DNA of 50,298 nt from Viridibacillus arvi (lineage in GTDB: Bacteria; Bacillota; Bacilli; Bacillales_A; Planococcaceae): positions 533,654 to 583,951 of the forward strand of contig NZ_LILB01000005.1 of assembly GCF_001274945.1 (NCBI RefSeq), read 5' to 3'. Below the pieces are notes generated by a model. That model did no database searches. It saw nothing but the letters and a program-made list of their open reading frames with translations, and had not been told where the DNA came from. A program made the position numbers and the translations under genes. Each line of letters opens with the position of its first letter. The stretch's first letter is position 1. Positions 8,005-16,207 of the stretch are shown here, in pieces.

Positions 8005-8553
8005 TTAGTTCTTTCCTAGGATTTTATAATGATCATTCTGGATATAATCGATTACCTCATCAATGTATGATTCTAAAGGCTGTAAAGTATCTATCTTTAA
8101 ACATTTCAGCTCTTCTGGTTTTTTACTATTTTGAACCGAATATAAAAAATCCTCTTTTGAATTTATAGACGCGATCTGACTCAACTTTCTATTTCTTGAA
8201 GCTAACCGATGATTAATTTCTTCAAAGTCATTTAGTAAGCACTCCACATATTTATAAGTTACATTATGCTTCTTCTGTAGTGAAAGTCCTCTTTCAATTA
8301 ATTCATCATACAAGCATGGACTATCAAGAATCACATTATTACCTAGTCCAAGATAATAATCGATTAACTGCCAATCGATTTCATAAGAAATAGAGCCCGA
8401 TGTTTTTCTATCTAAAGCTTCAGTGCTACTTGTTAATAAGGCTGATTTAATGATGTCATGATCAACGATAATCGCTCCTGTACGCTTTGCAATAGCTTGC
8501 GCAAGCGTGGATTTACCTGAACCAGGAAATCCAGACATTTGAATAAAAAACAC
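8005..8553 (-). CDS. P-loop nucleoside/AAA-type kinase-like protein
   Basis: 182 residues. Walker A SGFPGSGKST at residues 7-16; after it VDHDIIKSAL (about 30-39) resembles the acceptor-binding DxD/DxxR region of zeta-toxin and small-molecule kinases. A lid-like Arg-containing region (HRLASRNRKL, about 114-123) supports a phosphotransferase. The start is GTG at 8553 with AGGGGGG 9-10 nt upstream. Substrate unknown: antibiotic, nucleoside or tRNA-type substrates are all possible. It is the first gene of a two-gene unit with the small membrane protein. Confidence 0.75.
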   Translation of the reverse strand: MFFIQMSGFPGSGKSTLAQAIAKRTGAIIVDHDIIKSALLTSSTEALDRKTSGSISYEIDWQLIDYYLGLGNNVILDSPCLYDELIERGLSLQKKHNVTYKYVECLLNDFEEINHRLASRNRKLSQIASINSKEDFLYSVQNSKKPEELKCLKIDTLQPLESYIDEVIDYIQNDHYKILGKN

Positions 8554-8572
8554 TGTTCTACACCCCCCTACT

Positions 8573-9052
8573 CTACCAAACTAGGTGAAGTTTATCTTTA
8601 TAAAAATGGATAGCACGCTCGTAATCTTTAATACTTGCATCTTTTGTAGACGTTGTAATCACATCAAGTAGTTGCCCAATTGAATCTTCGTGCTTTTTCA
8701 AATTGAATAAGGTCATTGCGTAAAATACTTGAAGCGCTTTGAATTCCGGATATTTTGTAATACCTTCTTGAAATACTTTTTCCGACTTCTGATATTCCCC
8801 AATTGTTCGAAAAGTACTTCCTAAGCCAAGATAAGCGTTAGGCTCATCTTGATTATCTAAACCAAGTTTGATAGCTTTTTCATAATAAGGTATGGCTTCA
8901 TTTTCAAGACCTAGAACATCAAAACTCCATGCAGTTTGATAATTAACAAATGCATCTTCTGGAAAGTCATGTTGTATATTCATCATTAATTGGTTGGAGT
9001 CTTTTAATAAATTATTGGCTCGTAGTTTCAAAACCTTCTCAAGTCTTTGCAT
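8573..9052 (-). CDS. tetratricopeptide-repeat protein
   Basis: 159 residues built of TPR-like helical pairs: about 33-66 (VNYQTAWSFDVLGLENEAIPYYEKAI), 70-103 (NAYLGLGSTFRTIGEYQKSEKVFQEGI) and 106-137. No signal peptide or membrane helix, so a cytoplasmic protein-protein interaction module. GGGAGTGAG precedes the ATG at 9052. The kinase gene begins 20 nt downstream, so they may be cotranscribed. Confidence 0.82.
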   Translation of the reverse strand: MQRLEKVLKLRANNLLKDSNQLMMNIQHDFPEDAFVNYQTAWSFDVLGLENEAIPYYEKAIKLGLDNQDEPNAYLGLGSTFRTIGEYQKSEKVFQEGITKYPEFKALQVFYAMTLFNLKKHEDSIGQLLDVITTSTKDASIKDYERAIHFYKDKLHLVW

Positions 9053-9123
9053 ATATCAGCTCACTCCCTAATATACAATGGGCTAATAACCCATTTAATC
9101 TTACTCTACAAAGATTACATATA

Positions 9124-9288
9124 TTAGTACCTCTTCCGTTTTGCCGCATGCTCTAATTTCTTTGTACAGCTTACACAATGAAAGTTTTTTGCTTTTCTCT
9201 CTTTATATAGCTTGTAATGCTTCGTGCCTTCTATCAATTTATAAGGTTCTTTACACAAACCACAGATTACTTCATAGTAAATAACCAT
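9124..9288 (-). CDS. small CxxC/CxxC zinc-ribbon-like protein, 54 aa
   Basis: ATG at 9288 with GAGAGGGG 9 nt upstream. The 54-residue product has CGLC (residues 9-12) and CVSC (38-41), spaced as a small treble-clef/zinc ribbon, and a very basic remainder (KERKAKNF, AAKRKRY). This resembles the YlaI/DUF2197 kind of mini zinc protein, a resemblance seen by eye only. Probably a metal-binding nucleic-acid or ribosome-associated protein. Confidence 0.7.
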   Translation of the reverse strand: MVIYYEVICGLCKEPYKLIEGTKHYKLYKERKAKNFHCVSCTKKLEHAAKRKRY

Positions 9289-9338
9289 CGTTTATTGCCC
9301 CTCTCCATATAATTTTTTTTGATTCCTCCGCCTAACTT

Positions 9339-9590
9339 TCAATTTAATATGCGACCAGAGATCATCATCTCTTCATATAACTGACCAGTTCTAATCCAAT
9401 AAATTATTCGATATGTTCCCAATAGCGAAACACCAAGTATTAGGATAATCATGAATACGAATAGATCTAATCTATTTATTGGTTCTAGGCGATCTATATT
9501 AATTGCTAACCAAATACTTAAAAAGATTATAATTAAATAAAAGCATATATTGGGAATTACCCACAGAATCCTTCTCAGTTTTTTATTCAT
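9339..9590 (-). CDS. small membrane protein, 83 aa
   Basis: The ATG at 9590 is chosen because GAGGTG lies 8 nt upstream; the frame is open 14 codons further but without a ribosome site. Basic start MNKKLRRILW, two transmembrane segments (about 12-31 and 42-62), and a short polar tail (TGQLYEEMMISGR). Unknown family. Confidence 0.6.
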   Translation of the reverse strand: MNKKLRRILWVIPNICFYLIIIFLSIWLAINIDRLEPINRLDLFVFMIILILGVSLLGTYRIIYWIRTGQLYEEMMISGRILN

Positions 9591-9668
9591 ATGGATACAC
9601 CTCGCTTCAACTCTCCAATGCATATATCTCATTATCCTATAAATTCAAAATAATTACATCTAAATATA

Positions 9669-9700
9669 AAAAAGACTAACTAATTTCAGCTAGTCTTTTT
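9669..9700. terminator. terminator downstream of the S51-like peptidase gene
   Basis: AAAAAGACTA (9669-9678) pairs with TAGTCTTTTT (9691-9700) around a 12-nt loop. It can work both ways; on the minus strand it lies about 135 nt past the peptidase stop. Confidence 0.75.
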
Positions 9701-9833
9701 CCTTATATCAAAATCATCTAATTTATAAAAACATCATAGTAACATGTTCAACATATTTTTTTAAAACAATAAAGGTATTAATTAAGAGAAATGTTGTTGG
9801 CTTTAAATACTTACATTTCCTAATCTTAAATAG

Positions 9834-10547
9834 CTAACCCAGCATTATAACTTCCATATGTTCTTCAGTAAATTTAATATCTGTTGACAGTGAATATGCT
9901 GATGAATTTTTTTTTGAAATAACACATTTTGCTGATTCACCATTTTTAAAGTGGACAGCAGCGCCATCATCTACTGCTAGTCCAGATGAAATTCTTCCAT
10001 TACTTATAAGCTTAAATAGCGCTTGTTTACTCTCTACATTATTGTAGTAAGGGCATAAAACTCCTTTTATTAAACCTAAGCCTGCGGAAATTTTGTATAC
10101 TAAGGATTCATCCTTCCATATCCCTTCTTCAAACAAGTATATTGCGCTAGTACCTGATCCAACTATGATTTGCCCTTTATGATAGGCTTCTTTAAGTTTC
10201 TCTTCCATCCTAAACTTTCTCCATGTATTGATCATAAAATTCAAGTTACCATCACCAATATAAAGAATGTCTTGTTTCTCTATTATGGAATCAACACATT
10301 TTTCATTCATGTCTGAAATCGTAATATGTGTAGGCTTACAATTCTTAATAGAAAAAACTTTATAAAAATCTTTAATATACCTTTCACTATCTTCACTCGC
10401 TGTTGCTATAAAACAAATGCTAGGCTTTATATTTATTGCTTGCTGTAATATATATTGTTCTAGTAATGGATTATCTATATTTGTCGAAAATTCTCCGCTT
10501 CCGAGTGCAATAAATTGCAACATCTTACTGTCATCTATAGGGGTCAT
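9834..10547 (-). CDS. peptidase E-like (family S51) protein with an altered nucleophile elbow
   Basis: 237 residues with the order of S51 dipeptidase E motifs: FIALGSGEFS at the N-terminus (usual role of the GGG start), ICFIATASEDSERYI, IGDGNLNFMINTW (usually GGGNT), a nucleophile elbow at about 129-137, and GLAVDDGAAVHF (usually the acid/His region). The elbow reads VGSGTSAIYLF, so Ser134 is followed by Ala-Ile instead of the canonical Ala-Gly. It may be active on another substrate or inactive. GAGAGG lies 10 nt before the ATG. Cytoplasmic; monocistronic. Confidence 0.75.
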   Translation of the reverse strand: MTPIDDSKMLQFIALGSGEFSTNIDNPLLEQYILQQAINIKPSICFIATASEDSERYIKDFYKVFSIKNCKPTHITISDMNEKCVDSIIEKQDILYIGDGNLNFMINTWRKFRMEEKLKEAYHKGQIIVGSGTSAIYLFEEGIWKDESLVYKISAGLGLIKGVLCPYYNNVESKQALFKLISNGRISSGLAVDDGAAVHFKNGESAKCVISKKNSSAYSLSTDIKFTEEHMEVIMLG

Positions 10548-10621
10548 GGTATGATACCTCTCCAGTTAAAATTCATTGATTTATTGTTTTTATATTTTGA
10601 AACTTCTAATACTATCTGAAT

Positions 10622-11410
10622 CTACTTAGGTTGGAATTTTTTTTTCACGATCCAATGATACGTAAACATGACTGTTAGAATTACCCAAAGAATTGTTGCA
10701 AAAAAATTAATAGAAAAGTTTGCTCCCACTGAGCCTGTTATAAGCAAATTCATCGCATGTTTGCTCATTCCAGCTGGATTTATCACATCTAAGACAGGAT
10801 GAAGTCCAACTAACATTCTACAAATTAGTAACGTAATAATACCTATTAATGCAATTAACGCTTGGCTATTTAACACTGCGCTTAGCATTGTAGTGAACGA
10901 TAAGCAAAAAAGGATCCACAATAAATAACAAAAAAGTGCAGTAATCATTAATGTTAACTCTATACCGGTAAACAGGAAATGAATGTATAACAAAGAAGCG
11001 ACGTAACCAATCCCCACACTTATTGAGACTAATAAATAATTAGAAAGGAGCTTTCCACCAATATAAGAACTAACAGTAACTGGCCTTGTTAAAATAAATG
11101 CTAACATTCCACTTGATTTATCTGATTGAATTAACCCCATCATAGCAATGACAATTATCATTATGCCAAGTTGATCGAATTGTGAACCCAACGTTGCTGC
11201 AAGAACCTGTCCTCCTGTCTGTTCAGTCATAGATGGATCAATTGAAATCCCTTGTGCACCACCAAGTGTTTTTAAAATTGCGGGTAAGTAATATGTCATA
11301 ATTGGCTGCGTCGTACCTAAAAAGATAAATACAAGGGGCAACCAGATTACTTTGAAATCATTCAATACTTGACTATATTCTTTTTTCATTAGTACAGCTA
11401 AAGAATTCAT
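10622..11410 (-). CDS. ABC-2 type permease, YxlG-like
   Basis: 262 residues with about six transmembrane segments, an ABC-2 membrane subunit. Its ATG overlaps the ATPase stop by 4 nt (ATGA), so they are translationally coupled. A PxxP-like RPVTVSSYIGGKLLSNY segment (about 108-125) is the coupling-helix region seen in this family. The three-gene order PLDc_N-like / ATPase / permease equals yxlE-yxlF-yxlG in the B. subtilis sigY operon. Exporter substrate unknown (peptide or antimicrobial export or immunity is plausible). Confidence 0.82.
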   Translation of the reverse strand: MNSLAVLMKKEYSQVLNDFKVIWLPLVFIFLGTTQPIMTYYLPAILKTLGGAQGISIDPSMTEQTGGQVLAATLGSQFDQLGIMIIVIAMMGLIQSDKSSGMLAFILTRPVTVSSYIGGKLLSNYLLVSISVGIGYVASLLYIHFLFTGIELTLMITALFCYLLWILFCLSFTTMLSAVLNSQALIALIGIITLLICRMLVGLHPVLDVINPAGMSKHAMNLLITGSVGANFSINFFATILWVILTVMFTYHWIVKKKFQPK

Positions 11411-12315
11411 GTTCCCACCACCAATTTCAAAAATATTTCTTCAAGGGTTTCGTGTTTATCAATTTCAAAACGTATGATATCAACATTATTTTCTAGTGCA
11501 TTCTGGATAAGAGAATTTTTATATTTTACAACATCATCTAATGTAATTTTTACTTTATGGCCAGTCATTTCTGCATCTTTTACATACGGGAGCATTTTCA
11601 CAGTATCTACCCAAGATTTATCATTATGTGTGATTTCTAAATATACAACAGGTTTACTATTACGACTTATCAAGTCAAGCATTGTTGTATCTTCAATTTT
11701 CATTCCATTTTTAATGACAACGAATCTTTCACAAATCTCCTCTGCATCACTTAATATATGGGTTGATAATAATATTGTCGTTTCTTGCTTAATTTCTTGA
11801 ATCAAATTTAGAACCTCTCTTCTACCTATCGGGTCTAAGGCTGAGACCGGTTCATCCATTACGATAAAAGCAGGTTTATGTAACAACGCCTGTGCTATAC
11901 CAAGTCTTTGCTTCATACCGCCTGAGAAAGTTCGAATTTTGGCATCCTCTTCATCTGAAAGTCCTACTTTAGCTAATATTATCGGTACATCTCTAATCAA
12001 TTCTTTTTTTGAAATGCCCGACAGTTGCCCCATAAAAAAGAGTGTTTCTTTCGCAGTCATCCATTCATAAAAATTTGGATACTGGGGAAGGTACCCTATT
12101 TCACGCTTCATTTTTGAGATGTTTTTACCCTCTAACAGTACTTCACCTTCATCTGTTTGAAGGATATCGGCAATTATCTTAATTAATGTAGATTTTCCGG
12201 CTCCATTTGGTCCTATTAATCCTACGCATTGACCCGTTTCTAATTCCATTGAAAATTGACTAACTGCTTTCTTTTCCCTAAATTTTTTGGATACATTTTT
12301 AATTTCTAGTTTCAT
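11407..12315 (-). CDS. ABC transporter ATP-binding protein, YxlF-like
   Basis: 302 residues. Walker A GPNGAGKS (35-42), Q-loop about Q78, signature SGGMKQ (131-136), Walker B IVMDEP (151-156) and H-loop His186 (STHIL). The C-terminal ~90 residues form the extra domain typical of ABC-2 exporter ATPases. It starts in the TAATG overlap with the upstream YxlE-like gene and overlaps the permease gene, so the three genes form one tight operon. Confidence 0.93.
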   Translation of the reverse strand: MKLEIKNVSKKFREKKAVSQFSMELETGQCVGLIGPNGAGKSTLIKIIADILQTDEGEVLLEGKNISKMKREIGYLPQYPNFYEWMTAKETLFFMGQLSGISKKELIRDVPIILAKVGLSDEEDAKIRTFSGGMKQRLGIAQALLHKPAFIVMDEPVSALDPIGRREVLNLIQEIKQETTILLSTHILSDAEEICERFVVIKNGMKIEDTTMLDLISRNSKPVVYLEITHNDKSWVDTVKMLPYVKDAEMTGHKVKITLDDVVKYKNSLIQNALENNVDIIRFEIDKHETLEEIFLKLVVGT

Positions 12316-12551
12316 TATGCTCTACTGTCCTTTCTTCCTATTACGAAATATAAAATCGGACCTATCGTATTGCAAAATAAAATAACAAGTGTCCAAATAA
12401 ATACATTTTCCCTCGTCTTACGATTACGATATAAATCTAATAAAGCAATCAAAATTAAAATAAATCCTACTGCCATAAAAGGTAATATGATTGGTAAAAC
12501 TCCCATCCAATCTATATCCTTTAAATCTTCCAGACTATAATGTAATTGCAT
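12315..12551 (-). CDS. YxlE-like PLDc_N membrane protein
   Basis: 78 residues with two transmembrane segments (about 17-41 and 48-70) and the cardiolipin-synthase N-terminal (PLDc_N) pattern: NRKTRENVFIWTLVILF...IGPILYFVIGRK. In the B. subtilis sigY operon YxlE is of this kind and precedes an ABC ATPase and permease. GAGAGGGG is 8 nt before the ATG. First gene of the operon. Confidence 0.82.
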   Translation of the reverse strand: MQLHYSLEDLKDIDWMGVLPIILPFMAVGFILILIALLDLYRNRKTRENVFIWTLVILFCNTIGPILYFVIGRKDSRA

Positions 12552-12582
12552 TTTAAATCCCCTCTCTTGAATCTAACATTTT

Positions 12583-12600
12583 ATTATCATTATTGATAAT
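12583..12600. promoter_or_regulatory. palindrome in front of the YxlE-like gene
   Basis: ATTATCA (12583-12589) and TGATAAT (12594-12600) around TTAT, 32 nt from the yxlE-like ATG. It shares the TGATAAT half-site with the palindrome at 12715-12730, near the divergent regulator gene. Candidate operator for that regulator. Confidence 0.5.
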
Positions 12601-12714
12601 GATAATATAAGTGTATTACATTTGTATAGACTTTTCTCAAATTATATTAATTCAACTAATTATTATAAATTAAAAATAATATAACTGTTGTACTTGTAAT
12701 TTTAATAATTCATG

Positions 12715-12730
12715 TTGATAATATTATCAA
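12715..12730. promoter_or_regulatory. 16-bp perfect palindrome in front of the winged-helix regulator
   Basis: TTGATAATATTATCAA, 36 nt before the regulator ATG, with another GGATAAT half-site just downstream (12734-12740). Shared half-site with 12583-12600. Probably an autoregulatory operator. Confidence 0.55.
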
Positions 12731-12765
12731 TATGGATAATGAATAATTTTTTCAAAGGAGAAACA

Positions 12766-13305
12766 ATGAAAAATAAAGCTGAAGTTTTAATTCACCCTGT
12801 AAGAATGAAAATATCTCAAGCTCTTATGAGAAATAAAGAAACTGGTCTCACTCCACTTGAAATGGTGAAGATTATAGAAGATGTGCCACAGGCCACTCTA
12901 TATAGACATATTCAAGTGCTTTTAGATGCTGGTATTATTCAAATAATTAAAGAGAAAAAAGTCAGATCTGTATTTGAGAAATACTATTCACTAAACGAGG
13001 AAGCTGCTCGACTTGACTCAGAAGAATGGCAAAAATTATCTAAAGAAGAAAAAATTAGTTATTTATCTTATTATCAATTATCATTAATGACTCAATATGA
13101 AAGTTATTTATCAGGGTTAGAACTAGACGGTTCTAAAGAAGACAAGGCAACCTTTTCGCTGTTAGAATTAAAAATTGACGATGAACATTTTGATAATTTC
13201 CAGCAAGAATTAAATAGTTTAATGCTCAAGTATTATAATAAAAAAATTAACAACCAGAATATACCTACACGTACAGTTGCAGTAACAATTATTCCAAAAT
13301 CTTAG
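12766..13305 (+). CDS. winged-helix (ArsR-like) transcriptional regulator
   Basis: 179 residues from the ATG at 12766 (AAAGGAG 6 nt upstream; an open frame from 12712 lacks a site). The N-terminal ~80 residues are a winged helix: HPVRMKISQALMRNKETGLTPLEMVKIIEDVPQATLYRHIQVLLDAGIIQII, then a basic wing (KEKKVRSVFEKYY). The C-terminal part is helical with an acidic region, a probable effector or dimer domain. It is divergent from the YxlEFG-like operon, with two palindromes between, so it most likely controls that operon. Confidence 0.8.
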   Translation: MKNKAEVLIHPVRMKISQALMRNKETGLTPLEMVKIIEDVPQATLYRHIQVLLDAGIIQIIKEKKVRSVFEKYYSLNEEAARLDSEEWQKLSKEEKISYLSYYQLSLMTQYESYLSGLELDGSKEDKATFSLLELKIDDEHFDNFQQELNSLMLKYYNKKINNQNIPTRTVAVTIIPKS

Positions 13306-13439
13306 CCTTAAAATATGATTAAGACTACACCATAATTAAGTGAAAATAATGAGAAGGTAAAGTTGCTCGCATTTGATACCTTCTTGCCATTTTTTGAATA
13401 TTGGAAAATTAATTTAAATAAATACAAAATAGGCATATA

Positions 13440-13474
13440 AAAAGGACTAGCTGATTATCTAGGCTAGTCCTTTT
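13440..13474. terminator. bidirectional terminator
   Basis: AAAAGGACTAGC (13440-13451) pairs with GCTAGTCCTTTT (13463-13474) around an 11-nt loop. It ends both the plus-strand regulator and the minus-strand cupin gene. Confidence 0.85.
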
Positions 13475-13494
13475 ATTATTAATTTTCATTTCAT

Positions 13495-13845
13495 CTAGAA
13501 ATCCATCTTTAATGAAAGCATGTCAGACGCTCTCAATTCATCACTCTCTATTACCATCACTTGCATACCGCATTCACTAGTAGTTTCATGCCATTCACCC
13601 TTGTCCCAAAACACAACATCACCGGGACCTACTGTTTTTCCGCCTTCTTTACCAACAACATTGCCTGTTCCGTTTAATACGATAAGCAATTGATTCGTTA
13701 CTGTTTGATGGTTACCTATCACACCATTCTCTTCTAAAGTCATTAGACTAATATTCGTTGCAGTTGAAGTTTGGCAAATATGCGATAGCTGAAAATCCGA
13801 ATCAAACACATTCATCTGTCTTTTAGATATATTAAATATTTGCAA
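13495..13845 (-). CDS. cupin-domain protein
   Basis: 116 residues, one small beta-barrel cupin. Motif 1 region GVIGNHQTVTNQLLIVLNGTG (about 40-60) and motif 2 region GDVVFWDKGEWHETTSE (about 73-89). His45 and His84 are possible metal ligands; the first motif is less complete than the consensus, so metal binding is uncertain. The start is TTG at 13845 with AGGGGTGAGAG before it. Possibly a sensor or isomerase-type protein; function unknown. Confidence 0.82.
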   Translation of the reverse strand: MQIFNISKRQMNVFDSDFQLSHICQTSTATNISLMTLEENGVIGNHQTVTNQLLIVLNGTGNVVGKEGGKTVGPGDVVFWDKGEWHETTSECGMQVMVIESDELRASDMLSLKMDF

Positions 13846-13894
13846 TTACTCTCACCCCTAAATGTTTAAAGCTATCTATTATTTCAATCGAACT

Positions 13895-14173
13895 TCACAA
13901 TTCCAAATTCTTTTCATGGCTACTCAAAAAACCTCTTTTTAATTGTAATACAACTAATGAAAGAACTACCGCATTAATAGTATAAAAAATAGCATATATA
14001 ATAGCCTCTTTCTTTTCATTAACTTCGAAAATCGGCAAAATATTAGGGACTACTAATAAAATAATTGTAACGACAGATGAATAAAAGATACTTTTATGTT
14101 TAAAAACTCCAATAAAACTTGAAATGAACACGATTAATAGAGCGAAATAATGATAGTAAGGGATAACTGACAC
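13895..14173 (-). CDS. small membrane protein, 92 aa
   Basis: GTG start at 14173 with GAGGAGAG 6-7 nt upstream. Three hydrophobic segments (about 4-22, 29-50, 58-79) and a basic, polar tail (KRGFLSSHEKNLEL). Unknown family; no functional motif. It lies between the methyltransferase and cupin genes, all on the minus strand, and may be cotranscribed with them. Confidence 0.6.
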   Translation of the reverse strand: MSVIPYYHYFALLIVFISSFIGVFKHKSIFYSSVVTIILLVVPNILPIFEVNEKKEAIIYAIFYTINAVVLSLVVLQLKRGFLSSHEKNLEL

Positions 14174-14221
14174 ATATTCTCTCCTCTGTGATTTATTTAT
14201 TACTGATAAACTATAAACGTT

Positions 14222-15007
14222 TCACTTACATGTTTCACTAACTTTCTTACATACAAAATTCATTGAATAGCTATCATTTGTAATTAGGTTTTCTTGCCAA
14301 TCTTCATATATTTGAATAACTTCAAACCCATGATTAGCAAGTACTCGTTCCATCTCCTTTGGGTAAACATATCTTAATGTAATATTAGTACTCACTTCAT
14401 TTACTATATGATTTGTTTCATCCTTATATTTTCGAATTGTTGTATAATATTGCAATTGATTGAGCGCATCATATTTTGCAATTGTAGATACATCTACTTT
14501 ATATTGCGTTTCATCATCAATATACGAATACCAAAATTCTTCTGTTTCTGGCTGTAGTAATTCTTCAACACTCGGAAATCTCGTATTAAAGATGAAAATG
14601 CCATTTTGAAAAAGATGTCTATTAACCGATGATAATAAACCATCTTGGTCTTCGTTCTTTAGAAAATGTTGAAAAGAATTCCCAACAGAAAAAGCAAAAT
14701 CGGTTTTAAAATTTAATTCTAACTTCGTACAGTCTTGTTGAATCCATTCTATTGGTAAGTTCAGTTTACCGGCTTTCTTCTTCGCTTCATTTAGCATACC
14801 TTCATGTGAATCTATCCCTACTATCTTGTGACCACTTTTTGCTAAAGGAATCGTTACCCTACCAGTTCCACATGCAATATCAAGAATTGTCCCTTCAGCC
14901 TTTAACGCCCATTTTTGTAGAAAAGGAATATCCTCTGTGTAATCGTTATTTTCCTTATCGTATAATATTGGATTATCATATTCTTCTGTATTGTGTTTTA
15001 TTGACAT
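14222..15007 (-). CDS. class I SAM-dependent methyltransferase
   Basis: 261 residues. SAM-binding motif I TILDIACGTGRVTIPLA (about 40-56), acidic loop after strand 2 (VGIDSHEGML), and motif FAFSVGNSFQHF (about 103-114). The C-terminal part (TNITLRYVYPKEMERVLANHGFEV) is of the small-molecule methyltransferase type. AGGGGGG lies 9 nt before the ATG. Substrate unknown. Confidence 0.85.
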   Translation of the reverse strand: MSIKHNTEEYDNPILYDKENNDYTEDIPFLQKWALKAEGTILDIACGTGRVTIPLAKSGHKIVGIDSHEGMLNEAKKKAGKLNLPIEWIQQDCTKLELNFKTDFAFSVGNSFQHFLKNEDQDGLLSSVNRHLFQNGIFIFNTRFPSVEELLQPETEEFWYSYIDDETQYKVDVSTIAKYDALNQLQYYTTIRKYKDETNHIVNEVSTNITLRYVYPKEMERVLANHGFEVIQIYEDWQENLITNDSYSMNFVCKKVSETCK

Positions 15008-15146
15008 ATGTAAATCCCCCCCTATTATTTTGATTGTCCCATATTTTCAAAATTATTACATTAATAATTCAGAAAATACTACTGCTATTTTTCTATTTGA
15101 TGCACTTTGTTCCATTATGATTGATGTAAGTATACACATGAATAAA

Positions 15147-15175
15147 AAAACCGTGAGAGTAACCCTCACAGTTTT
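15147..15175 (-). terminator. terminator-like hairpin
   Basis: AAAACCGTGAG pairs with CTCACAGTTTT (one mismatch). On the minus strand seven T follow (15144-15150). No gene is visible immediately upstream on that strand apart from the stronger terminator at 15277-15307, so it may be a backup. Confidence 0.6.
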
Positions 15176-15276
15176 CATTTATATAATCTCTAAAAAAAAT
15201 TGAACTGTTTTTATAGACCCGTTTATTACTCTTAGAGACAATGCCCCATCCTAGGCTTTCATATATCATAAGCACA

Positions 15277-15307
15277 AAAAAACGGAGTTCCATAGACTCC
15301 GTTTTTT
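15277..15307. terminator. strong bidirectional terminator
   Basis: AAAAAACGGAGT and ACTCCGTTTTTT, 12-bp perfect stem and 7-nt loop. On the minus strand it would end the AIM24 gene and the LysE-like remnant. Confidence 0.9.
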
Positions 15308-15321
15308 CAATAAAGCTATTA

Positions 15322-15443
15322 TTATTTTGTTGTCATGAGTTTAGTACCTAGCCCTATAAATACAAGGCCTGATAGAGACTTTTTCCATTAGCACCTCTTC
15401 GGGCAGCTCAAGAGTTTTTTTATACGCTTCAAAACCTTTAACT
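15322..15443 (-). pseudogene. C-terminal remnant of a LysE/RhtB-type exporter
   Basis: Two adjoining minus-strand frames read as one protein tail: [20 protein letters not shown] (about 15443-15384), then after a frameshift SGLVFIGLGTKLMTTK and a stop (15322). The glycine-rich GLVFIGLGTKL end resembles the last helix of LysE-family amino-acid exporters. The rest of the gene is missing: upstream is the end of the AIM24 gene. This is a resemblance by eye. Confidence 0.45.
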
Positions 15444-16130
15444 CTGTGTTTGCATATAAACTTCTTCATACGGCTGAATAATTACAAAACCGTCTCCTTC
15501 AAACCTCATTTGGATTGATTCTCCACTACCTCTTCCAATAAAGGTTTTTAGTGAAATATCCGTTTGAAATTCAGGTTGAAGGTTTCCCGACCACGCTACA
15601 GTTGCATTTGGATCTGTAATAACTGGTTTTCCTGGTGTTACTCGTAATGTTAGCGGTTCATAATGGGTTGTAATGGCAATCATACCCGTTCCTTCGCACC
15701 GAACATTAAACAAACCACCTGCCATCATACCTGCTACTTTTCTCATAAGCTTGATATTGTGATTAATAGATGGTTCAAATGCAAGTAGGTCATTTCCATT
15801 TACATAAATTGCTTCGTTCTGTAAATATAGAATAATGATTTTTTTCCCACTGTCAGCAAGATACAACTTTCCTTGACCATTTGCTTTCATGAGCGTAGCA
15901 CCTTCACCAGTCAAAGCCTTTTTAAACATAGCCCCAATGCCATGTTCTAAAATACCCTCTCGCTCAAATTTAATTCTTCCATGATAAGCGACCATAGAAC
16001 CTGCCTTAGCCCAAACGAGTCCATCAAGATTCACTTCTAGCAAACGAGGTGTCTCTAATTCAAAAAATCCTTCTCCTTTATCTTCTTGCTCAGTATTTTT
16101 AATAAACTCAGTTATCGAATATTTATTCAT
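15438..16130 (-). CDS. AIM24-family (DUF124) protein
   Basis: 230 residues from the ATG at 16130 (AAAGGGTG 7 nt upstream; the frame extends 13 codons further without a site). All-beta family: [31 protein letters not shown] near the N-terminus, then [41 protein letters not shown] and the C-terminal [27 protein letters not shown]. These are the hallmark segments of AIM24/TIGR00266. It forms oligomeric beta-barrels; its bacterial role is unclear. Confidence 0.88.
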   Translation of the reverse strand: MNKYSITEFIKNTEQEDKGEGFFELETPRLLEVNLDGLVWAKAGSMVAYHGRIKFEREGILEHGIGAMFKKALTGEGATLMKANGQGKLYLADSGKKIIILYLQNEAIYVNGNDLLAFEPSINHNIKLMRKVAGMMAGGLFNVRCEGTGMIAITTHYEPLTLRVTPGKPVITDPNATVAWSGNLQPEFQTDISLKTFIGRGSGESIQMRFEGDGFVIIQPYEEVYMQTQS

Positions 16131-16207
16131 GCTATACACCCTTTCATATTTAAAATACACATGCTGCATATATAAACTAGATCTTGAAAAAGACTAATTT
16201 GAAATCC

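Noticed and set aside
12715-12730. Fur or PerR box
   Set aside because: TGATAAT/ATTATCA looks like Fur half-sites, but the spacing is 0 instead of 1 and no iron or peroxide gene is adjacent; a local regulator is the simpler owner.
15093-15293. 66-codon minus-strand frame between two terminators
   Set aside because: It begins inside the strong terminator at 15277-15307 and crosses a second terminator; no ribosome site.
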